A program made the translations under genes and the position numbers. Below are positions 58,120 through 64,000 of a stretch of DNA of 64,000 bases, in pieces (positions within the stretch are counted from its first letter, which is position 1; every line of letters starts with the position of its first letter). The stretch comes from Geodermatophilaceae bacterium URHA0031 (GTDB lineage: Bacteria > Actinomycetota > Actinomycetes > Mycobacteriales > Geodermatophilaceae). The notes below the pieces were generated by a model. It saw only the letters and a list, made by a program, of their open reading frames with translations, made no database searches and was not told where the DNA came from. The stretch covers positions 1-64,000 of the forward strand of contig JHVP01000012.1 of NCBI GenBank assembly GCA_000620205.1. The letters run 5' to 3'.

Positions 58120-58518
58120 CTAATCAAAGCTGCCGGAGCCGCCGGAGCGGTAGCGGGCGTTCCGCTCCAGCCGGTCCCGCTCGGCCCGCTCCTCGCGGCG
58201 GGCGGCGGTGGTCCCCGGTGGCCAGCCGGCCTTCACCGCGCGGTGCTCGGTGGTCTCGGTCATGTACGCCAGCGAGAACAGCAGGCCGATGACCAGGCCG
58301 CCGCCGGCCGCGGTCAGCCGGACGCCGAAGTCGACCGGGGGCAGCAGCAGGCACAGCGCGACGACCGGGGCCAGCTGCACGAGCGCCCGCGCCAGGTGCC
58401 GCAGCACCCAGGTGCGCCGGGTGGTGTCCTCCAGCACCCAGGGCGACAGCGACCGCGGCAGCCCGCCGCCGTAGGCGTACCAGAGCCACTGGGCCGGGTT
58501 CGGGCGTCCAGCGTCCAC
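58120..58518 (-). CDS. DUF5313 small membrane protein
   Basis: 132 aa from GTG 58518. The family opening RPNPAQWLWYAYGGGLP and the block RTWVLRHLARALVQLAP are recognised. Two membrane helices (about 40-58 and 66-84) and a C-terminal ERAERDRLERNARYR helix. Actinobacterial, role unknown. The frame is open 46 codons upstream, but the conserved start is near 58518. Confidence 0.83.
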   Translation of the reverse strand: MDAGRPNPAQWLWYAYGGGLPRSLSPWVLEDTTRRTWVLRHLARALVQLAPVVALCLLLPPVDFGVRLTAAGGGLVIGLLFSLAYMTETTEHRAVKAGWPPGTTAARREERAERDRLERNARYRSGGSGSFD

Positions 58519-58567
58519 ACAGCCAACGGTAGGCGCACCCGGCGCCGGGTGGAGCGTGCGGCCGGGG

Positions 58568-60220
58568 TCAGAACCGGCTGACCCAGGAGCTCGCGCCGGC
58601 GGCCTCCTCGTGGTCCAGCTCCTGCAGCACGGCGCGCACGACCTCCTCGTCGACATGGCCCTTGTCGCGCTCCTCCATCAGCACCTGGCGCTGCACCTCG
58701 ATGACCTGCTGGCGGACCCGGCGGAAGGTCTGCGCCCGGCGGCGGCCGCGCTCGGCCTGCTCCTCCTCGTCGGCCCGGATCGCCTGGTGCATGGTCTCGG
58801 TCCGGGCGAGCAGCGGCCGCCGGATGCGGTCGTCCCACTCCTTGGCCTTGTCCGCCCCGATCTTCGGGGTCAGCGAGGCGACCAGCTCGTCGAGCCGGGC
58901 CAGCGCGACCTCGGTCGACCTCTCCTGCAGGTGCAGCTCCTCCTCGGCGTCCCGCTGCGGCTGGTCCCGGTCCTGCACGCCGAGCCGCTGGATCAGCCGG
59001 GGCAGGGTCAGGCCCTGCACCAGCAGGGTGCCGATGGTGACGGCGAAGGCGAGGAACTGGACGGCGCCGCGGTCCTCGAACGGCGCCCCGTCGACCTCGA
59101 CCGGCAGCGCCGCCGCCGCAGCCAGGGTCACCACGCCGCGCATCCCGGTCCAGGAGATGACCACCTGGTAGGTCCACGGTGGTCGCTCCGGTCGGCTGAG
59201 CCCGGACCGCGTCGGGCGCGGGGCCCGGCGGATCAGCTCCAGCCCGAACACGTAGCCGAACCGGACCAGGACGACGACGGCGAGCACCGCGACGGCGGCG
59301 GCCAGCAGGGTGGCGTCGGACCGGTCGGACGCCTGCACCTCGCCGAGCACGTAGCGCAGCTGCAGCCCAATCAGGGCGAAGACGACGGCCTCCAGCAGCA
59401 GGTCCAGGGAGGACCACAGCGGCCGCTCCTGCAGCCGCGTGGCATAGCCGGCCTCGGGCCCGCGGTACCCGAGGTACAACCCGGCGGCCACGACGGCGAG
59501 CACGCCCGAACCGTGCAGCTCCTCGGCCAGCAGGTAGGCGGCGAACGGCACGATCAGCCCGAGCACCGACTCCACTACCGGGTCGTCCAGCCGCATCCGG
59601 AGCGTGTGCACCAGCCAGCCCAGGGCCAGCCCGGTGGCCACGCCGGCGAGCACGGCGAGGGTGAAGGTGCCCGCCGCGGAGCTCCAGTCGATGCCGAGCA
59701 GGCTGCCGCTGGCACCGAAGACCCCGGCGAGGGCCACCTTGTAGAAGGTCAGCGCCGCCGCGTCGTTGATCAGGCTCTCGCCGGAGAGCACGGTCATCAC
59801 CGGCCGGGGGAGCCCCAGCTTGCGGCCGATGGAGGCGGCGGAGACCGCGTCCGGCGGGGCGACGATCGCGCCGAGCACGAGGGCGACCGACATCGGGAGC
59901 CCGGGGACGACGACCCGGGCGACGAGCGCGACCACGATCGCGGTCACGAACACCAGGCCGACACCCAGCTGCACGATCGGGTGGAAGAGCGCCCGGAAGC
60001 CGACGTAGGAGACCCCGAGCGCCGAGGAGTACAGCAGCGGCGGCAGGACGGTGGCCAGCAGCAGCTCGCCGTCGATCTCCAGCTCGGGCACCCCGGGCAC
60101 CAGGCTGACGACGAAACCGACCAGGACCAGGACCAGCGGGGTCTGCCAGCCCATCCGCCGGGAGACCGCCGCCACCCCCACCGCGCCGAGTGCCAGCAGC
60201 AGCAGTTCGGCCGCGTCCAT
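58568..60220 (-). CDS. Na+/H+ antiporter (CPA1/NhaP type)
   Basis: 550 aa, about 12 membrane helices. The ion-binding motif is in LGAIVAPPDAVSAASIGRKLG and GESLINDAAALTFYKVAL. A cytosolic C-terminal helical region of about 120 residues (ADKAKEWDDRIRRP, RRVRQQVIEVQRQVL) may regulate pH response. It exchanges cytosolic Na+ (or K+) for protons and aids salt and alkali tolerance. GAGAGGTGGGGG precedes ATG 60220. Confidence 0.92.
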   Translation of the reverse strand: MDAAELLLLALGAVGVAAVSRRMGWQTPLVLVLVGFVVSLVPGVPELEIDGELLLATVLPPLLYSSALGVSYVGFRALFHPIVQLGVGLVFVTAIVVALVARVVVPGLPMSVALVLGAIVAPPDAVSAASIGRKLGLPRPVMTVLSGESLINDAAALTFYKVALAGVFGASGSLLGIDWSSAAGTFTLAVLAGVATGLALGWLVHTLRMRLDDPVVESVLGLIVPFAAYLLAEELHGSGVLAVVAAGLYLGYRGPEAGYATRLQERPLWSSLDLLLEAVVFALIGLQLRYVLGEVQASDRSDATLLAAAVAVLAVVVLVRFGYVFGLELIRRAPRPTRSGLSRPERPPWTYQVVISWTGMRGVVTLAAAAALPVEVDGAPFEDRGAVQFLAFAVTIGTLLVQGLTLPRLIQRLGVQDRDQPQRDAEEELHLQERSTEVALARLDELVASLTPKIGADKAKEWDDRIRRPLLARTETMHQAIRADEEEQAERGRRRAQTFRRVRQQVIEVQRQVLMEERDKGHVDEEVVRAVLQELDHEEAAGASSWVSRF

Positions 60221-60377
60221 CCCCCACCTCTCGCCGTCGCCCGGCGTCGTCCGCCCCGCGTGTCGGCGTCCATGGTGCGGGCTGCCGGACCGGCGGGCAG
60301 GACGAGCCGGGCGACGGGTCCGCCCGGAGGTCATGAGCCCCGCTCAGCACTTCCCGCGCGGGGCGTACGTTCCCCCG

Positions 60378-61283
60378 GTGGACGAACGCCGTACCGGGGT
60401 GGCAGCCGGCCTCGCCGCCTACCTGCTCTGGGGTCTGTTCCCGCTGTACTTCCCGCTGCTGGAGCCGGCCGGCGGACTGGAGATCGTCGCCCACCGGGTG
60501 GCCTGGTCGCTGCTGTTCATCGGCGTGCTGCTCACCGTGCTCCGGGGGTGGTCGCAGGTCCGCGCCGCCTTCACCGACCGGCGGACGCTGCTGGTGCTGG
60601 CCGGGGCCGCGGTGCTGATCGTCGTCAACTGGCTGGTCTTCGTCTTCGCGGTGAACTCCGGGCACGTGGTCGAGAGCTCGCTCGGCTACTTCATCAACCC
60701 GCTGGTCAGCGTCCTGCTCGGGGTGGTGGTGTTCCGGGAGCGGCTGCAGTGGGTGGCGGTGGCGCTGGCCGCGCTCGCGGTCGTCGTGCTCACCGTCGAC
60801 TACGGGCACCCGCCGTGGATCGCCCTGGCCCTGGCCGGCTCCTTCGGCCTCTACGGGCTGATGAAGAAGCTGGTCCGGGTGGAGGCCGCGCCCGGGCTGT
60901 TCGTCGAGACGGCGCTGGTCTTCCTGCCCGCGCTGGTGGTGATCGTCGTGCTGGAGGCGCAGGGGTCGGCGGCGTTCGGGCACGAGGGGGCCGGCAACGC
61001 GCTGCTGCTGGCCTCCGCCGGCGTCGCCACCGCCGTCCCGCTGCTGCTGTTCGCCGCCGCGGCGCGCCGGGTGCCGCTGTCGACGGTCGGGCTGCTGCAG
61101 TACGTGAACCCGTTGATCCAGTTGGCGATCGGCGTCTTCGTGCTGGGCGAGCCGATGCCGCCTGCCCGGCTGGTCGGGTTCGCGATCGTCTGGCTCGCCT
61201 TGATCGTGTTCTCCGCGGACAGCCTGCGGCAGGCGCACAGCGCCCGCCGGGACGCTGCCGCGCCGGTGCCCGTCGGCATCTGA
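60378..61283 (+). CDS. rarD: RarD-like EamA-family transporter
   Basis: About 301 aa from GTG 60378; ATG 60333 has GGAGG but only two bases of spacing. Ten membrane helices in two EamA halves. The RarD signature RRTGVAAGLAAYLLWGLFPLYFP and VNWLVFVFAVNSGHVVESSLGYFINPL are present. RarD was linked to chloramphenicol sensitivity by name; its real substrate is unknown. It diverges from the antiporter. Confidence 0.88.
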   Translation: MDERRTGVAAGLAAYLLWGLFPLYFPLLEPAGGLEIVAHRVAWSLLFIGVLLTVLRGWSQVRAAFTDRRTLLVLAGAAVLIVVNWLVFVFAVNSGHVVESSLGYFINPLVSVLLGVVVFRERLQWVAVALAALAVVVLTVDYGHPPWIALALAGSFGLYGLMKKLVRVEAAPGLFVETALVFLPALVVIVVLEAQGSAAFGHEGAGNALLLASAGVATAVPLLLFAAAARRVPLSTVGLLQYVNPLIQLAIGVFVLGEPMPPARLVGFAIVWLALIVFSADSLRQAHSARRDAAAPVPVGI

Positions 61284-61362
61284 GGGCGGCGACGCGCCGC
61301 TGTGGGCGGAGGCGGACTACCGTCGTGTGATTCGATCGGACGCCGGCGGAGGACGACCCCTG

Positions 61363-61734
61363 ATGAGCAGCGAGCCCCGGGACACCCGAGCTGCGACCCC
61401 CACTTCGACCCCCTCATCGACCCCGGACACCGGGGCTGCCGGGACGGGTGGGGCCCACGGGGACGACGGTGTCGGGGGTCTGCCCGCCCGGGAACGCGAG
61501 ATCCTGGCGTTCGAGCGCCAGTGGTGGCGGTTCGCCGGCGCCAAGGAGGAGGCCATCCGGGAGCGCTTCGGGATGTCCGCCACCCGCTACTACCAGGTGC
61601 TCAACGCCCTGGTCGACCGTCCCGAGGCCCTGGCGGTCGACCCGCTGCTGGTCCGCCGGCTGCGCCGGATGCGGGGGGCGCGCCAGCGGCAGCGCTCCGG
61701 GCGGGTCCTGGGCAGCGACCCCGCGCGCGACTAG
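61363..61734 (+). CDS. DUF3263 protein
   Basis: 123 aa from ATG 61363. After a Pro/Thr-rich lead, the domain reads REREILAFERQWWRFAGAKEEAIRERFGMSATRYYQVLNALVDRPEAL, an HTH-like DUF3263 unit (key residues W, Y, L noted; split here for length). It pairs with a LytR_C gene downstream, as in M. tuberculosis Rv0430-Rv0431. Role unknown; a small DNA-binding or cell-wall control protein is a guess. Confidence 0.85.
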   Translation: MSSEPRDTRAATPTSTPSSTPDTGAAGTGGAHGDDGVGGLPAREREILAFERQWWRFAGAKEEAIRERFGMSATRYYQVLNALVDRPEALAVDPLLVRRLRRMRGARQRQRSGRVLGSDPARD

Positions 61735-61757
61735 CCTCTCTCACTGTGGGGAGGCAT

Positions 61758-63338
61758 GTGGCACCAGGCAGTGACGGGATCCCGCCAGCGGCGACCGGTG
61801 GTCGTCGGTGGCCCGACGGCGGCGGCGACGGCCGCCCACGGCTGGGACAGCCCGCGCGCGAACCCCGCACCGACGTCGACGCCGATCTGCGCGGGGCCCT
61901 GACCCCCTCCGCGACCGAGCCGGAGACCGACGGCTCGCTGCCCCGGTCCAGCCGGGCGGACCGCCGCCGCGAGGGGCTGCTGCCCTCCGGTGAGGATCCG
62001 CTGATCCGGCGCCCTCCGGCCCGCCCCGCCGGAGGCCCGCCGCCCGGCACCGGCCGCCGCCGCACGGACCTCGACCCGACCGCCGCACCGGGTCGGCCGC
62101 CCGAGACCGGCGAGCGCCGCCGGCCCCTGCCTGTCGCCCAGGCCCGGCCGGCCCCGGCCGGCCCCCCGGCCTCCGGCCCCCCGGCCTCCGGGCCGATGAC
62201 CTCGGCCGCCGCACCGGCGGTCGCCGGCGCCGGCCGGCCGGTCCCGCCGTCGTCGCGTCCGGACGGCGCCGTCCCGACCTCGCCCGGCTCCCCGGCCCGC
62301 GGGGCCACCGCCTGGGACGCCGCCCGGCCGGACGCCGCTCCCCGCACGACCGGCATGCCGCGCTGGGCGGCCGAGCCCGGCCCGCCCGCGCCACCGCCGT
62401 CCGACGTCACCCAGCGCGTCTCCGGGCAGGCCCCGGCCGAGTCGCCGTGGGGCTCCGCCCCCGCCACGCCGGTCTCCGCCCGCGCGGCGCAGACCCCTCC
62501 GCCCCCGGCCGCTGCCCGACCGGTCCGCGCGGCCCAGCCGCCCGCCCGGTCCCTCGCCCCGGCGGTCCCCTCGGCCGGCCGCACGGTCCCGGCTGCGCCG
62601 GTCCTCCCGGAGCCCGACCTCGTCGAACCGGATGTCGAACCGGCTGCCGAACCGGCCCGCCGGCGTGCCGACGTGCCGGTGGGCGGCCGCGCCGCCGCCC
62701 GGCTGGAGCGGCAGGCCGCCGAGGCGGCGCGGAAGAAGTCCGGCCGGCGCAGCGGACCGCCCACCGGCCCCGGGGTCCCCGCGCAGAGCGGTCCCGGCCG
62801 CGGCGGCGAGCCGGACGTCGCCCCCCGGCGCTCGTCGAGCCGGGTCGTGCAGGGCCTGGTCGCCACGGTGGTGATCGCCGTCGGCGTGCTGGGCTTCTGG
62901 TCGTTCACCTCGCCGGGGACGACGGAGACCGCCGCGCAGACCCCGGCGACCAGCAGTGCGCCCGCTCCGTCCGCGACCGCGCTGCCGACCCCGGAGACCG
63001 TCGCCCCGGCGCCCGAGGTGACCGCCGCTCCGGTCGGACCGGTGTTCGCGCCGATCACCGTGCTCAACAGCACGTCGATCAACGGCCTGGCCGGTCACAT
63101 CGGCGACGCCTTCAGCGCCGCCGGCTGGGACGTCACCGGCACCGGGAAATCGCCGGTCGAGGACGTCGCCACCACCACCGTTTACTACACCGAGGGGGAC
63201 ACGACGCAGGAGCAGGCGGCCAGCCAGCTGGCCGAGCAGTTCCCCGACGTCACCGGTCCGGTGGCCCGCTACTTCGACGTGCCCGGCGTGCCCGCTCCGG
63301 GACTGGTCGTCGTCGCCACCGGGAACTGGCAGCCCTGA
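61758..63338 (+). CDS. LytR C-terminal-domain membrane protein
   Basis: 526 aa from GTG 61758 (GTG 61746 possible). A very long Pro/Ala/Arg-rich N-terminus of about 350 residues, probably disordered and cytosolic, precedes one membrane helix (VVQGLVATVVIAVGVLGFW), a Pro/Thr spacer, and an extracellular LytR_C domain (ITVLNSTSINGLAGHIGDAF). LytR_C without the LCP catalytic domain occurs in Rv0431-like proteins linked to cell-envelope and vesicle control in mycobacteria. Here that link is inferred by homology of layout. Confidence 0.85.
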   Translation: MAPGSDGIPPAATGGRRWPDGGGDGRPRLGQPAREPRTDVDADLRGALTPSATEPETDGSLPRSSRADRRREGLLPSGEDPLIRRPPARPAGGPPPGTGRRRTDLDPTAAPGRPPETGERRRPLPVAQARPAPAGPPASGPPASGPMTSAAAPAVAGAGRPVPPSSRPDGAVPTSPGSPARGATAWDAARPDAAPRTTGMPRWAAEPGPPAPPPSDVTQRVSGQAPAESPWGSAPATPVSARAAQTPPPPAAARPVRAAQPPARSLAPAVPSAGRTVPAAPVLPEPDLVEPDVEPAAEPARRRADVPVGGRAAARLERQAAEAARKKSGRRSGPPTGPGVPAQSGPGRGGEPDVAPRRSSSRVVQGLVATVVIAVGVLGFWSFTSPGTTETAAQTPATSSAPAPSATALPTPETVAPAPEVTAAPVGPVFAPITVLNSTSINGLAGHIGDAFSAAGWDVTGTGKSPVEDVATTTVYYTEGDTTQEQAASQLAEQFPDVTGPVARYFDVPGVPAPGLVVVATGNWQP

Positions 63339-63385
63339 TCCGTCGCGGGTGGAACCACCACGGCTCCCCGTGCGTTGCCGCCGTC

Positions 63386-64000
63386 GTGCGCACCGCAGCA
63401 GGGCCGGGAACGGTCGGTCCCCGCCCGGGCGGCCGCGCCGGGCTCGTCGTCCTCCTCACCGTCCTGCTGGCGGTGGCCGGCGTGCTGGTCGGTGGCGCCC
63501 CCTCCGCCTGGGCCGCGGCGGACGTCAGCACCGAGGACGCGCGCATCCCCTCGGGCTCGGGCGCGGACGCCGTCGAGCTGGACACCACGCTGTACCTGCC
63601 CGGGTCGGCCAGCGCCGAGGACCCGGCTCCCGCGGTCCTGCTGGCCCACGGCTTCGGGGGCAGCAAGGCCTCCGTCGCCGCCGACGCCCGCGACCTCGCC
63701 GACCGGGGCTACGTCGTCCTGGCCTGGTCCGCCCGTGGCTTCGGCGCCAGCACCGGCCAGATCGGGCTGGACGACCCCCGGTACGAGGTGGCCGACGTCA
63801 GCACGCTGCTCGACGTCCTCGCCGACCGGGACGACGTGCTCCTCGACGGGCCCGGCGACCCCCGGGTGGGCATCGCCGGCGGCTCCTACGGCGGCGCCCT
63901 GGCGCTGCTCGCGGCCGCCTACGACCAGCGGGTCGACGCCATCGCGCCGCAGATCACCTGGAACTCGCTGACCACCGCGCTCTTCCCCGACCAGGCCGGT
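63386..64000 (+). CDS. Secreted alpha/beta hydrolase, S15-like (partial at window edge)
   Basis: Open to the end of the window; 205 codons visible from GTG 63386. Signal peptide (LVVLLTVLLAVAGVLVGGAPSAWA), then an alpha/beta fold: AVLLAHGFGGSKAS, VVLAWSARGFGASTG, and the nucleophile elbow GGSYGGAL. The pattern resembles CocE/X-prolyl dipeptidyl-peptidase-type hydrolases. The catalytic Asp and His are beyond the window. The start has no ribosome site and is provisional. Confidence 0.8.
   Translation, partial: MRTAAGPGTVGPRPGGRAGLVVLLTVLLAVAGVLVGGAPSAWAAADVSTEDARIPSGSGADAVELDTTLYLPGSASAEDPAPAVLLAHGFGGSKASVAADARDLADRGYVVLAWSARGFGASTGQIGLDDPRYEVADVSTLLDVLADRDDVLLDGPGDPRVGIAGGSYGGALALLAAAYDQRVDAIAPQITWNSLTTALFPDQAG

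Noticed and set aside
58314-61238. 974-codon antisense frame over antiporter and RarD
   Set aside because: Shadow of membrane genes; Arg/Gly/Gln-rich with no fold.

Overview
The window is chromosomal DNA from a very GC-rich actinobacterium. Gene order and products fit the order Geodermatophilales (Geodermatophilus, Blastococcus and Modestobacter relatives). The basis is extreme third-position G/C, many GTG starts and 4-bp ATGA/GTGA gene overlaps, Lsr2, CarD, ClpC and DUF3180/DUF3263/DUF5313/DUF6779 proteins, and two blocks of synteny with Mycobacterium tuberculosis. These are tilS-hpt-ftsH-folE-folP-folB-folK-DUF3180, and mutY-(Rv3587c-like)-disA-radA-lpqE-carD-ispD-ispF-cysS-rlmB. The family placement is inference; no rRNA is present.

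Layout. 1-2.2 kb is the end of an integrated element: an excisionase-like gene, a convergent tyrosine integrase and a 3' half tRNA-Thr(CGT) marking the chromosome junction. 2.3-5.9 kb holds a membrane GGDEF-EAL protein, followed by a tightly coupled pair: a degenerate AdoMet-decarboxylase-like protein and a LuxI/FeeM-like acyl synthase that share an 11-residue N-terminal tag. This pair is the best candidate for an undescribed system. 5.9-18.4 kb is housekeeping: HerA-like ATPase, pyrophosphatase, PBP4 with a long Ala-rich coiled coil, DUF2342 metalloprotease-like protein, tilS, hpt, ftsH and the folate operon. 18.5-22.3 kb is a quaternary-amine/osmoprotectant ABC transporter. 23-33.5 kb carries DUF6779, an SDR, a DUF2520-panC-panD-nadB-nadC-coaX cofactor operon, lysS and lsr2. 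33.9-50.3 kb carries clpC, mutY, disA, radA, an IS110-family insertion, lpqE, an FeS photolyase-like protein, a UbiA prenyltransferase, carD, the ispD-ispF-cysS-rlmB operon. 50.4-64 kb holds DUF445, an HtrA-type protease, oxidoreductases, tRNA-Thr(TGT), dodecin, a Rieske lipoprotein, a Na+/H+ antiporter, RarD, DUF3263, a LytR_C protein and the start of a secreted hydrolase.

How parts relate. The folate operon and the pantothenate/NAD operon are chains of overlapping genes and are probably translationally coupled. The nadB-nadC junction contains two 74-bp repeats, each encoding a 25-codon minigene that keeps the GTGA overlap register. Two second-messenger systems are present, c-di-GMP (GGDEF-EAL) and c-di-AMP (DisA).

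Repeats. Three families of intergenic or junction repeats stand out: a terminator-like palindrome whose arms covary between copies, an AGCGAG-rich element at gene starts and ends, and a CATCGCGACCCTCCGGG element in two loci. No CRISPR array or rRNA was seen.
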